Source of the DNA: Eledone cirrhosa
Lineage: Eukaryota > Mollusca > Cephalopoda > Octopoda > Eledonidae
DNA: 64,000 nt
NCBI GenBank assembly: GCA_964016885.1
Contig: OZ024749.1
Coordinates: 32,656,517-32,720,516, forward strand
Direction of reading: 5' to 3'
This document shows, one piece after another, positions 47,641 through 58,974 of the stretch. The position numbers and the translations under genes were made by a program. How positions within the stretch are numbered: the first letter of the stretch is position 1; each line of letters starts with the position of its first letter. The notes below the pieces were generated by a model, which made no database searches, was not told where the DNA came from, and was given only the letters and a program-made list of their open reading frames with translations.

Positions 47641-48280
47641 TAATTTGTCACCAACAGAATATATTTGTAAATGAGAGAAAGAGAAGGAAATGGAGACTGA
47701 GAGAGACAGGATAAAAATAAAAGGAGTAATCAATAATTAGGAAAGTAAAATATTCTTTGTTTTATTTTTTTCAAGCTAATTCAATTTAATTTGTGATATT
47801 TCATTCTCTACAATGCTACACAGCAAAATTTTTCAAATTGTAAATTTTATAAAGCAAAATTTTAATATATACTAGCCAGTAAATACTATAAAACAATTTT
47901 GCTACAATACCTATCTTCCCAAAAACTAATACAAGTTTACAGATTATTTCTCACAACATAGTTTAATACAGTTTACTAAATATGTATTTTCATGAAAAAT
48001 CTAAACATTTTTACTCATATAAATAGAATATATTCAATTTGTTTCCCCACGTTTTTTTGTTTTTGTTTTATTAGTATTAGAATATACAGTTTAATATCTA
48101 TACAAAACATACTGGATCCTTTGAAACCACTTAAATAATGTCCTGCAAGAAATAACTGTTACAACTGCGTCATGGTAGAATCATGATAGCTATTTATACA
48201 TACACACATATATACTGGTTACTAACATGTTTTAAATTTTGTAATAAGATTATCAACCATAATAATGTCATGTGTGTTTG

Positions 48281-48311
<31 letters not shown>

Positions 48312-48530
48312 CATTCTGTAACTCTTTACACACACACAATGCAATTCCAATCTCAGTAATGTTACTACAATAAGAAGTTCTCTTTCCAATCACAAGATCG
48401 TGAGTTCTAATCGTACATTTATTTCTACAAAGTTATACATTTAATTCTGTATGTTATTTGTACATATATGCTGAACATTTAAGTAATTATACACTACAAA
48501 TAAATGATTAAAATATCATTTTCATTCTTA
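47641..48530. other. AT-rich unique DNA
   Basis: No gene seen; (TA)n at 48287-48312. Confidence 0.45.
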
Positions 48531-48534
48531 ATCA

Positions 48535-48850
48535 CTTCCAAGTGTTAGTAATCAACATAAACTATGCTAACCATTAATTTATGAAAACACTAATTTCCCA
48601 GTTTATATAATTGTTCCTATATATGGTAATCCTGGTATATATGATATACCACATGCTAGTAATCAACACAAACTATAGGGTTTCTCTTATGAAAAAATAA
48701 TTTGCCAGTTTATAAAATTGTTCCTATATATGGTAATTCTGGTATATTCAACATACCATGTGCCAGTAATCAACATAAACTATAGGGTTTCTCTTATGCA
48801 AAACATTAATTTCCCAGTTTGTATGATTGTTCCTATATATGGTAATCCTT
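48535..48850. repeat. ~118-bp tandem repeat, about 2.7 copies
   Basis: The blocks share agtaatcaacataaactata, ttcccagtttatataattgt and tcctatatatggtaatcct. Confidence 0.8.
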
Positions 48851-48944
48851 GTCACACCAAATGCTATTGCTGTTACTATTGTTAACACTAGTCTACTGGT
48901 ATATTATAAAATGCCAAAACATTTTGTCAAACATCTTCCACTTG

Positions 48945-49008
48945 TTTACTAAGTACCAGTAATACACTGGGATAATTGCTGGCCTTGTGCCAAAAGTAGA
49001 AACAATTA
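48945..49008 (+). repeat. K-type SINE 3' fragment
   Basis: agtaccagtaatacactggg and ctggccttgtgccaaaagta. Confidence 0.75.
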
Positions 49009-49279
49009 TTTCATATGCTGTAGATATAACAGTATAGGTGTTTTAAATAGTTATCAGGAATTCTTCATGCTAAAATTGTTTCAGTTTCAAAATACAATTT
49101 CAGATCAAGTAATTTGCTAAACAAACACAATCCTGAAATAACTGTTAACCCCCTTTTTTTTTACTGAACTACCTGAAACTGATCCTAATTCTATGATGGC
49201 TGTTTACGTCTACTTAAATTCTAAAATCTAAAGCCTGTCTCGAGTCCAGTGGTTCATCAGGCCGGTGCTTAACCCAGTT

Positions 49280-49485
49280 TTTGTGGTGTTAAGCAACTAA
49301 GAGTATAAGACTTCCCCCTGGACAGGAGGCCCTGTCTATCACAGGGTTAACCCCCCCCCCCAGCTGAGTATACTGGAGCAACAACATGAAATGAAGTGTT
49401 TTGCTCAAGAACACAACACACAACCCAGTCTTCAGGGATTGAACCCATGATGTAATGATCACTAGGCCACATGTCTCCATCATCA
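49280..49485 (-). repeat. Type A/B SINE head region, reversed
   Basis: cagctgagtatactggagca, agtgttttgctcaagaacac, gggattgaacccatgatgta and gatcactaggccacatgtct. Confidence 0.7.
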
Positions 49486-49507
49486 TTTATGTAAGAACCT
49501 TTGTTAA

Positions 49508-49735
49508 GTTATTCTCTAAACACCAGCTTAATGATTTCTAAATTAGTTATTCTCTAAACACCAGCTTAATGATTTCTAAATTAGTTATTCTCTAAACACC
49601 AGCTTAATGATTTCTAAATTAGTTATTCTCTAAACACCAGCTTAATGATTTCTAAATTAGTTATTCTCTAAACACCAGCTTAATGATTTCTAAATTAGTT
49701 ATTCTCTAAACACCAGCTTAATGATTTCTAAATTA
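49508..49735. repeat. 38-bp tandem array, six near-perfect copies
   Basis: The unit is gttattctctaaacaccagc then ttaatgatttctaaatta. Copies start every 38 bases (49508, 49546 and so on). The unit corresponds to the interior of the surrounding dispersed repeat (aagttccagcatcagattaa in the 46795 copy). Confidence 0.93.
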
Positions 49736-49739
49736 GGCG

Positions 49740-49905
49740 TAAAACCACCAATTTGTGAGGAGAGGAAAACCAATTATAGTCAACCCCAGGAAGATGAAAA
49801 GCAAAGTTGACATCAGTGAGATTTGAACTCAGAACATAAAGGGCTATACCAAAATACTGCATTTTATCCAACACTCTACCAATACTACCAATCCACCACC
49901 TTTAA
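49740..49905 (-). repeat. K-type SINE
   Basis: ccaggaagatgaaaagcaaa, gtgagatttgaactcagaac and accaatactaccaatccacc. Confidence 0.82.
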
Positions 49906-50015
49906 TAATGTAAAGTTATATTATTAAATCCCTCAGAATTCGTGGTTATTTTCAAAATGATCTAAAAATCATAGATAGTGTCCTTCATTAGAAATATGAT
50001 AATGGAATGGTTAAT

Positions 50016-50830
50016 ATTGTCAAAATTATTTAGACTAAGTAGTATAGGCCTATCTCTCATATTTATTCAAATTAATACCAAAGGCACAGAGGAAAATGGC
50101 TAAAAAAATTAATGTATATATTAGTTCCTGAATATAGCATTATTAAATAAATATATATATATATATGTATGTATTGGAGAACAGAAACCTTTTAAGTGAG
50201 ATCCACTAAAATATTGATTCACTACAACAGATGATTTAGGTAAGAGTATAAAATGGCAAGACTATATTGTATCTATATTTGGCCAGAGATGAGAATGGGG
50301 TAATTAAAAATTCAGTAAAGCAGATTTTATGCTCTTCTCTGGAGGTTAAGAAATAATGTTTTATTGTAGAAGAGTTTATTTTATTAGTTTATGAATATTA
50401 TTTTACACATCCAAATGATTACTAAGTCACTATTTGCAAATTTATATGCAATGTGGTTCAAACTTTTTAAACATAAATTTGAATTATGCGAGATTCAAAA
50501 AATATTTCTTTTAAAGAAAAGAAAAAAAGAAAATAAAACAATGGCAAAAATACTTTTGAAAGACTGCCTCAACATTTCTACTAAATAAATGTCATTTACC
50601 AAAGTTAAAAGTCTCTTAATTAGAAATCAAGCAACTTAGGTGAAAATAAAATTTATATAGGGAGCTCCAGTTTATATGACAAGCATGTGGTTAAATGTAA
50701 ACCTTAGCTACCATACTGACAACAGAATTATTTTTCTATTTTCTTAAATAAAGAAAAATGTTTCGTTTTTTTTATTTTTTAATATTCATACCAGTAGCAA
50801 CGGTAGAATTAAATGGGGAGTAAAATTGTA
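50016..50830. other. Downstream flank of the membrane-protein gene
   Basis: AT-rich with no recognised repeat; probably includes its 3' UTR next to 50832. Confidence 0.4.
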
Positions 50831-50831
50831 T

Positions 50832-50916
50832 TTAGTATCGATGGTCTGTAATCATTTCTGGTCGTCGAGGGTCATCAACAGCAATGCCCTGAGCATTATG
50901 TAATAACATCTCCGCT
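50832..50916 (-). CDS. Membrane-protein terminal exon
   Basis: This 85-nt exon completes a split Arg codon and then encodes AEMLLHNAQGIAVDDPRRPE and MITDHRY before TAA. The acceptor tract is TTTTGTTTTATTTGTTGTAG. The unbiased amino-acid composition and the exact phase match to the upstream exon argue that it is real. Confidence 0.75.
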
Positions 50917-52389
50917 CTACAACAAATAAAACAAAAGCTACAATAACATTTGAAAATTATTAACCTAGAAATTCACGATACACCGCCAAACACACAACCA
51001 CCCTCCCCCATCCTTTATATTTCAGCTGGTACTTTCTTTATTGACACCGGAAGGATAAAAGGAAAAGTGGACCTTGGTGGTATTTGAACTCAGAACGAAG
51101 GGATCAGGAAAAACTATCCAATGCTCTAATGACTTAGCTCTTTGACATTTCAATATTAACTAATTACAACAGATATCTGACAAAAGACCAAGATGATTGT
51201 TTGAGGTTAACTCCCTTTTACATCCAAATCCAATTTTAACATATATTTAGTAAGCTAGTGACAGCATGAAAATATATTGGCTTTAAAAACAAAGGATATC
51301 TATGTTAGTGCACTGTAAGATGAAGAAAGGACTAACATTTTAGTTAGGGGCTTTCGTTGAGGGGAAAAAAGAACTTTTTAGAAGAAATAATAAAGGATTA
51401 CAAACATAACTGATTATAATCTATAATTGATAACTTTTAAATACCGAATTTATTGAAATTTCAAGTAAATTATAATATATATATATAAAAAGATTTTTTT
51501 AAATAAATAGCAAAAGTATAGGTAAGAGGAGAGGAAGTTACATATTCTACTCTAGCTGTTGTCACTACACCCCAGTCAATGTGGTATATCTCAGCTATGT
51601 CACTACATTACACCCCAGTCAATGTGGTATATCTCAGCTATGTCACTATATCTTAGTATAGGTGGTATACCACTGCTGTGTCTCTTTACTCCAGCCTCTG
51701 TGGCATATCTCAGCCACACCCAGTGGACAAAATGGCAAGGGCAATCAGCCACTCAATCTCAAAGGACTTCTTTGTCAGACAGGATGCACTCCTTCTAATT
51801 TTGCAGTTTAGAGACAGAGGACACCAGAGGTCTCTACAACGACCAGCAAGAACAGGAAGCAGTCAGTTAAGTTCATTTGACTATGTTTCTCTCCTCCATG
51901 TCAGTGTTCAGTATTGTGGTTGAAGAGACAAGTTTGGAGGTGGAAAACATGTTGCTGCAGGTGGCGAGTCAATTGAGAGATTTACTTCCCTTGATCAGGA
52001 ATATGGTTATCATGTCTAAGTAGTTAGCATGATGACAGCTGATGCTGGGAGTCTCCAGCTATGATAGAAACTGGCTGTGTCAGCATGACAAGGGAACTGA
52101 CTTTCACTTGTTAAATCAATATTTCAGTATTAATTTGTAGTTTATTTCAATGTTATCCTAAAACTTAAAAGTGAAGATTTACTTACCTTCGAGCTTTCTT
52201 TTCTTTATGTTTCCGAATACAAAGTAAAGCAAACACAGAAAGAAATATACAAGGGATTGCAATAGCCATTACAATCAGAGCAAAGAAAAGTGTTTGATCT
52301 TTTGTGTTCAAGTGGCTAAAAAAACTCTTGCCATCTGAAACATGAGGCTTGAAGTGATAATGTTGTTCAGTACCATTTTCTGTGGCCAT
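50832..52389 (-). CDS. Small single-pass membrane protein, two coding exons seen
   Basis: Minus-strand exons 52389-52187 and 50916-50832 join in frame across a phase-2 GT-AG intron (CGAAG|gtaagt and gttgtag|AGCGGAG) to give 95 residues from the first visible Met. The N-terminal 32 residues are polar (MATENGTEQHYHFKPH start). Residues about 33-58 are one strongly hydrophobic segment (ALIVMAIAIPCIFLSVFALL), followed by a basic stretch (RKHKEKKARR) and a short tail (NAQGIAVDDPRRPE, ending DHRY). The positive-inside rule suggests a cytosolic C-terminus with no cleaved signal peptide. I do not recognise the family. The first exon starts at a splice acceptor eight bases before the ATG with the frame open, so this could be the end of a longer type I protein. 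Confidence 0.75.
51010..51170 (-). repeat. K-type SINE in the membrane-protein intron
   Basis: gctggtactttctttattga, ggaccttggtggtatttgaa and ctcagaacgaagggatc. Confidence 0.75.
51545..51720. repeat. ~50-bp minisatellite, three copies
   Basis: Units around ccccagtcaatgtggtatat then ctcagctatgtcacta, the last diverged. Confidence 0.8.
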
Positions 52390-52397
52390 ATCAAAAA
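52187..52397 (-). CDS. Membrane-protein exon with TM segment
   Basis: The exon is bounded by acceptor ttctcttccattcag at 52398-52400 and donor gtaagt at 52186. Eight bases precede the ATG at 52389-52387 and could be 5' UTR or further coding sequence in frame (Phe-Asp). Confidence 0.75.
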
Positions 52398-52399
52398 CT

Positions 52400-52845
52400 G
52401 AATGGAAGAGAAAGTTTTTTAAATTGTATCAAACACAAATTCTAAGAAAATTTCATATTGATCTAAATAAATTTAATTGAGCTAAACAACATCTTATACA
52501 AAAAAGAAAATTGGTTCCATGAAATACTACATCGACAATTGACATCATTCTCGTGAATAGCAAAATAACCATTAAAATAAGGCTTGAAAACGATTTAAGA
52601 AATTTAAATCTAAATTTAATCCCAAAGAGAAGAAATTGGAACACTTTTCACTGAAAGTTCCTTATACTCCCAAGAAGGGAATTTTAAGTCCGAAATATTA
52701 GGACGAAAGAAACAACAGCAACAACAAAAAAAAAAGATTACCAGGTAACTTACTTTTTTGTTACCTTCATCTTACAGTCCATTTTGCATTGTTTAGCCTG
52801 ATATCTCTTTCCACATTAAATTTAATTGAAATGTAATCAAAGTTG
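52400..52845. other. Upstream intron or promoter region, nothing recognised
   Basis: AT-rich. A 5' exon of the membrane-protein gene could lie here or further on, but no convincing ATG-donor pair was found. Confidence 0.35.
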
Positions 52846-52847
52846 TA

Positions 52848-53165
52848 TCATCATCATCTTCATCATCACCATTTTACATTTATTTTCAATGTCTGAATGT
52901 GTCTCCCTCATATGTTCTGTTCTGACATAATTTCTATGGTTGGATATCCTTCCTAATGCCAACCACTCAACAGTGAGTACAAGGAGTATTTTATTGTGGC
53001 ACTACCATCACCAATGACAGGGTGGGCTGAGTGCTTTTTACCATGATACCAGTACTACCACTTTGTAGAGTGGGTTGAGTGCATTTTACTGTACCACCAG
53101 TACTACCATTTTACAAGGTAGACTGGGTGTATTTTATTGTGGTGTTAGCATTAGGTGAACTGGTA
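52848..53165 (-). repeat. SINE/LINE tail repeat, reiterated modules
   Basis: (CAT)n with ggttggatatccttcctaat, then four modules of the accactttgtagagtgggtt type. Confidence 0.72.
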
Positions 53166-53357
53166 TGTCCTCAGTCATGCAGTGATAGGTTATTGAAATA
53201 AATAATTAAAATATCAATTATAACAGATTAAATTATTCTTTTTTTTTTTTTCAAGAACCTGATATTAATAATAACAACATTGAAATATGTCAAAAGTCAA
53301 AAAGAAATACATTAAATGTTGGTGTAAAGTCCCCTCCCAAACTAGAGGTCAGCTTAA

Positions 53358-54131
53358 CCCTTTAGCATTCACATTATTTTATATATACTATATTTTCATG
53401 ATAAAGGCTTTAATAAGGAAATTATTGTGTAAAGTGCTCAGGTGCACTACAACTCGTCAAAGGTGTATTTATAGTACATAGAATAATACACAAATGTCAG
53501 GGAAGTACATGTGTGTATGTGTTAGCTGTAGTGTTGGCGGATCTCGGGAAGCATGGAGGCCTTAAAGGATGCAGTGTCGCGACAGCTAACAACTGATGCA
53601 GGTAGTTTGTTCCATGCTTCAGCAACTCTGAACGCGAAAAAATGTTTCCGAAAGTCATGGGAACTGTGCTGTTTTCTTACTTTGTGGGCATGTCCACGTG
53701 TGTTAGACACATGGAAATCAAAAAGGTACTCAGGGTTGTTGTTGGCAAGATGGTTAACAATTTTGTGGGTGTTTACCAAGCCAGTTGCCAGGCGTCGGAG
53801 CTTCAATGTATCCATGCCCAGGGAAGCAAGGCGCTCAGAGTATGGTAGATGCCTGATGGAGGGTATTCGCTTGGTTGCACGTCTCTGAACAGTTTCCAGG
53901 CGGTCAATGTTCTGAGCAAGATAGGGGTTCCAGACTGGTGATGCAAATTCTAAGTGTGGTCGCACCATAGCCATGTACTTTACCTCACATAATATCGAAT
54001 CTATGAGATTTTGAAAGTATTTATTTTGAGAACAATACCTTAACATCAGTTTGAGCGACCAGCTACAGCCAGTTTCAACAGAAAGAGGTAGAGAATTCTG
54101 GCTGGTTTTGGCCGGTTTGAACACTAAAGGG
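53358..54131 (+). mobile_element. piggyBac-like MITE, copy g, split by a LINE
   Basis: TTAA 53354-53357 with CCCTTTAGCATTCAC, and aacactaaaggg before TTAA 54132-54135. The MITE is interrupted at 53413-53977 by a CR1-like LINE fragment. Confidence 0.9.
53413..53977 (-). pseudogene. CR1-like LINE end nested in a MITE
   Basis: The minus frame (to 53522) reads MVRPHLEFASPVWNPYLAQN, VQRRATKRIPSIRHLPYSER, SNTRGHAHKVRKQHSSHDFR and EAWNKLPASVVSCRDTASFK, stopping after EIRQHYS. This C-terminal frame is intact and is the best preserved copy here. cttta flanks it (53408-53412 and 53978-53982). The native ORF begins outside the fragment. Confidence 0.9.
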
Positions 54132-54139
54132 TTAAACAA

Positions 54140-55180
54140 TAAATATAAAATCTGATGGTTTAGAATGACTTTAATTGTAATTGAGAAATACCTTAATATA
54201 TATACCTCTTATGTTCCTACCTTTCAATATTTTCTATTATATTTTGGAAGCTGGATTAATATTAAGGTTATATTATAATAATAGTAATGATTTCAAATAA
54301 AACCTATCTAACTATACCTTAATTCTGGACACCCCATAATGAGTTGGCAAAAATATCTTAAAAACATGGGTTTATAGTATTTTTATTTGTGGATATATGA
54401 TGTAAAAATCTGTCGTAAACTAAAGACATTAATTTTTAATGAAATACAATCATAGTGTTGTTTGTACTGTTTGAGACTGTCTTGCTAATGCAGTTTCATG
54501 TTGTATAGGATGTGAAGAGTTAATAGACAGCAGTAAACCTACCTGATATATAGCAGTCAGCATTTGTAATAGTTGATAAACAGCAAACAACTAGCAGAGG
54601 TCCTATAGTGTATTTACAGTGTTTACATTGATAGAGTGCTCTTTCATAAAGCTTTATCAAGGCTGAACAGCTTGACAAAGCTATGTGAAAGAATATTTTA
54701 TTAATCTATAGTTATCATCCTTTGTCAGGGTAACTGTAGATTAGCAGCATATATTTAAAATACTGGTAGGTGGTGATCTGTTGACAAAAATAACCCACTG
54801 CAATTGAACAGTTTGTGTTAATTAGGCCAATCACAATAAACCTTAAAGTTACTTAGTACTTTTAAACATTTAATTATTTCTTTACCATAATTGCATAAAA
54901 GACACCAGTAGCATAGTTGTATGTCACTATGCACCCCCCCCCCCCCCCACCCCCACCACCACCACCACCATGACTCCACCAGGAATTATGGACCCATACA
55001 TTTGTACATCCAGGGACAGTTTCAGAAGGTCTGGTATTAAAAGGGTTTTTTACTTTATGCTAAAGAAAAAAAGGCTAATACCACACGCATCCATCATTTT
55101 ATGAGAAATTCCTATACACTGAACCAAACCTACCACAGTTGACCACTGTTGTAAAATATTGTCAGGTAGTCTTATGTTGA
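54140..55180. other. AT-rich DNA with one dispersed repeat and poly(C)
   Basis: 54378-54530 is a copy of the repeat at 10893-11045. A poly(C) run lies at about 54934-54949, then (CCA)n. Confidence 0.55.
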
Positions 55181-55400
55181 ATGGAGGCATATGGCCAAGT
55201 GGTTAAAGTGTTGGGCTTATGATTGTAATGTCATGGGTTTGATTGTTGGATCAGGTGGCACGTTGAGTTCTTGAGGAAAACACTTCAGAACACACAGCTG
55301 AAAATGAGTACCAGCAGTAGCTGGGGTTAACTCTGCAATGGACTGGTGCCAATGAAAGTAGCATAAGCTCTGGTCTGATGAGCCTCTGGGCTTGGACACA
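55180..55400 (+). repeat. B-type-like SINE, diverged
   Basis: atggaggcatatggccaagt, ggtttgattgttggatcagg and gagttcttgaggaaaacact. Confidence 0.65.
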
Positions 55401-55504
55401 CTTTTTAAAAAATAATTTTAAACTTTCATTTTAAGTCTTATGCTGTGAGTATAGCTGAAAACCTACATTTTAAATAGAAATTCTGAGAGTTGTTTTATAA
55501 ACTG

Positions 55505-56022
55505 ATATATGCATAAAAAGGTGCAGAGCACTAGAAGTCAATGGAAAGTGCAGAGTGGGGAGACCCAAGAAGACCTGGGATGAGGTGATAAAAGCCGACC
55601 ATGCCCAATTACACCTCTCAAAGGCGATTACACACGACCGTGACCTCTGGCGTCACGCAGTAATACAGAGTACCCGACCTCCCATGGGTACAGGCCGAAG
55701 CTGAAGCATATAGACAATATGCCCCCACACCCTCCCACTGTCAAGTGGTCGTGGAGGTGCCACGGCAAAAAAGCACCCAGCCCACACTGTAAAGTGGATG
55801 TGTAGGCGCCACGGAAAAAAAAGCACCCAGCACTCACTGTAAATGAGGTTGGTGTTAGGAAGGGCATCCAGCTGTAGAAATCAAGCCAGAATCAGTTCCC
55901 GTATGAGCAAGACATGGTCAGCCGACCAGACACTGCCCACAACAGGACAACCCATATAACCCAACATAGTGTGGAAGAACGGACGTAAAACGCTGATGAT
56001 GATGATGATGATGATGATACAG
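55505..56022 (+). pseudogene. RTE-like LINE, C-terminus and 3' UTR
   Basis: The frame gives CRVGRPKKTWDEVIKADHAQ, LHLSKAITHDRDLWRHAVIQ and STRPPM, matching the GVGRPRKTWGDLINTDLTHL end of the elements at 29391 and 31582. The 3' UTR has the caaaaaagcacccagc and ttggtgttaggaagggcatc modules and (GAT)n. Confidence 0.82.
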
Positions 56023-56261
56023 TAGAGTGAGGTAGAGTGTTAAAGCTTCTAAAAATAACTAGAATTGCTAGGTATAGGAAGACCAAGAAAAACAATGCCA
56101 CATACCAGCACCTATACCTGAGGTGCAAGTGAACTTGGCAAGATAGTATAAACAGTATATAAATATAGAATTCAACTAGCCAGGGAAAATAAGTAATAAC
56201 AAATTAGATTGTTAGCAAGGTATCTAAGAGGAAGCAGAGTATACATGTGTGCATGTGTCAT

Positions 56262-56615
56262 CATCATCATCATTTTGAAATCCATATTTCCATACTAGAC
56301 AGATGGTTTGAGATAATGTTTAACTGTCCTGATGCTAACTTTTTTTAGTTGTCTTTTATGACACGATAGTGGTCATGTAGGTGTCACAACAAAAAGCACC
56401 CAGTCCACACTTTCAGGTGGTCGTGTAGCCCCCATTACACACTGTAAATGTGGTTGGCATTAAGAAGGGCATCTAGCCATACAAAACCAGCAAGAAAGAG
56501 TCCTATATGAGCGAGACACGGTCACCAGATTTAACTTGCCTCAAATGGGACAAACCCGTCTAACCCATGCTAGCGTGGAAGATGGACGTTAAACGATGAT
56601 GATGATGATGATGAT
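56262..56615. repeat. Two tail repeats joined head to head
   Basis: A reversed tail (56262-56355: (CAT)n, gttgtcttttatgacacgat) meets a forward tail (56345-56615: ttggcattaagaagggcatc, gaggtggacgttaaacgatg-type end). Confidence 0.7.
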
Positions 56616-57044
56616 ACAGAGTATCTATTTTAAAAAAACTGGGATACACATGGCATATACACTGGGTAAGGATGGGCAGAGAAGAAAGGAAGCAAACAGC
56701 CATTTAAGAAACCAAACTAAACAACATTTTTCAGCTTCTCAGTAAATGTCTTTCGGGATGGGCTCAGCCAGGATGAATTTGCTCAATCCAGCCCCTTCCT
56801 CTAGGGAAAAATGAAGTGAAATAAGTCTTCAGACCCCCAGTTTTATGTCCTAAATATTTTATTCTTTCTGTAATTACTTACTGAGCAGATTCATTTGTTT
56901 AAGGTGTGCTAAAGAGAAAGACCTCTATGTGTGCCTTTGACCTGCTAGAAAGAGCAGCCAAATCTTTCAAATTACACCTCAATGTCTTTTAATTGTCATG
57001 ATTTAGTAGAAAATGCCTAAGGATGGAGTGTCTTATTTGAATGT

Positions 57045-57190
57045 TTATAGTATTTTTAATAGTGGACAAATCATTGTAAAAATTTGCAGTATTAGATAGA
57101 GTAAAGATTTTAATTTTTAATGTGATGCAGCCATAGTTCTGTTTTGTACTTTTTAAGAATATCTTACTACTACAGTACAAGGCATTAGAT
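57045..57190 (+). repeat. Unnamed dispersed repeat, copy 3
   Basis: tttttaatagtggacaaatc, tttaatttttaatgtgatgc and ctgttttgtactttttaaga. Confidence 0.65.
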
Positions 57191-57304
57191 GTTAAACAAT
57201 GAGGTATAATTTGAAAGAACATAGTGAAGAATGCAGCCCTAGATACTTAGAAGAAATAATAAGACATATTGACCATGGCTGAGATGTCTTCAACCAATGG
57301 GGTG

Positions 57305-57475
57305 TTTGATGAAGGCTGTTCTAGAGCTAAACAACAACAGGTGTGGTCAATGGAGGCTGTTTTGGAGCTAAACAATAACAACAGGTGTGTTAGATGGAAG
57401 CTGTTCTGGAACTAAACAACAACAACAGGTGTGGTCAGTGGAGGCTGTTCTGCAGCTAAACAACAACTTAAGGGT
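57305..57475. repeat. ~49-bp minisatellite, four copies
   Basis: Units around ggaggctgttctggagctaa then acaacaacaggtgtggtca. Confidence 0.82.
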
Positions 57476-57565
57476 AGGGTTTTGCCCTCAAGGGGTATTA
57501 TTATAAAATGACACCCACACTAATTTTAGAGTGAAATCATTTTTCTTTGGTTTCTGCATGTATTT

Positions 57566-58048
57566 TCAATTAAACTTAGCTCCTAATATGGTACAAAGGA
57601 CGTTTTTTTGGGGGGTGGGGGCTCGGGAAAGGGAGGAAAGAGAGGGGGACGCTCAGACTCCCCTATCCTCGAGTTTTCTTTACCATTTCTTTTTCCTCTA
57701 GGTTTTTTCGTGTGCTACTAACTAATCTTACCTCCAAACATACTGGAAAGGACTTTTTCCCTCGGAAAATGGAGGGAGACGAGGAGAAACCCTTGGACTT
57801 TTCACACATACACCCCCTCCTCTGGGGTTAGGATTGGGGTTGTGGGTAAAGAAAACTCCGGGAGCGAGGAAGATCCGAGGTTCCCCCTCTCCCCTCCGTT
57901 TTCTGGGATAAGATTAAGTGGTAGTATACGAAAAAAAATAAAATAATAATAATAATAACAGGGAAAAAATTGTAAAGAAAACTCCTTGGTAAAAACTCCA
58001 TGATAAAAAAAAGTCCTTTGTACCATATTAGTAGGTAAGTTTAATTGA
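57566..58048. mobile_element. Foldback/MITE-like element with ~44-bp inverted ends
   Basis: The left end TCAATTAAACTTAGCTCCTA then ATATGGTACAAAGGACGTTT; the right-end complement TCAATTAAACTTACCTACTA then ATATGGTACAAAGGACTTTT. The interior carries gtaaagaaaactcc twice and its complement gttttctttac once. No transposase. Confidence 0.8.
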
Positions 58049-58049
58049 T

Positions 58050-58105
58050 AGAAAATTTCATGAACAGGCTGTTCTGTTGATCCAATTACTGGAACGCTTA
58101 AACCG
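58050..58105 (+). repeat. B-type SINE 3' end fragment
   Basis: atttcatgaacaggctgttc and tgttgatccaattactggaa directly follow the foldback element. Confidence 0.6.
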
Positions 58106-58511
58106 ACGGAGATCCATTACCATTCTTACCACTCATGTTTGCTGTCAGCCAGAATTATAGCAGTAGTACTTATTCCGTCCAGAATTATTAAATCTAATAC
58201 CAATTAGTTTCACTTAAAATAATTACTATCATATCTATACACTATAAAACAACAACAAACAAGCCAGATTTCTTTCTTTGAAATAATGCTTTCTGAAAAT
58301 GAAGATTTTTCTTTATCCTTTTTTATAATTTTAATAATCTTAATATATTATTGATTGCACTTCATTGCTATTACATATAATTTGTAAATTGGGGTACAAA
58401 AACTGTTCGTGTTTCATAAAATGAACTGATTTATGTTTACGTCTAAACAATAATTGTTTATAAACAATTACTGTTGCATTTTATTTAGATATAAATTCCT
58501 TTTACACCCAC

Positions 58512-58559
<48 letters not shown>

Positions 58560-58645
58560 ATGTGTCTATATATATATATATATGTGCGTGTGTGTGTATG
58601 TATATATATATATATGTGTGTGTGTGTGTATACATGTGTGTGTGC
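58512..58645. repeat. Mixed (TA)n/(TG)n microsatellite
   Basis: Alternating TA and TG runs, giving spurious Tyr/Ile/Cys/Val ORFs. Confidence 0.9.
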
Positions 58646-58974
58646 AATCACCTGCAACAAGGTACAATGGAAGTTCCCTCTAATAATTTTAGAGACAAGC
58701 CAACACATGTGTTTAGAAACCTAATTACACGTGTTATCTAATTGTTTATGTTATCGAAAAATTACTAATCTGACTTGGAGGGAACAGATTTTCTGAACGT
58801 CTCAATATACGTTCGTAGAAATAGTTAAAACCATAACTTTTCATTCATTTACTACTAAGTGAACGACTATAAATCTGTCCAATAAAATCAGACGTATAAT
58901 TTACGAGTTTAGAAATATTCCCTACTCTTTACTTTTAGACTATAAATATCTATATATATTCAGATGAATAAATA

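Larger units (their letters stand above)
49490..50015 (-). repeat. Type-2 MITE-like repeat with nested SINE and 38-bp array
   Basis: The element ends match 46795-46965 (ttatgtaagaacctttgtta at one end; cattagaaatatgataatgg at the other). Inside lie a 38-bp array (49508-49735) and a reversed K-type SINE (49740-49905). Confidence 0.8.
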
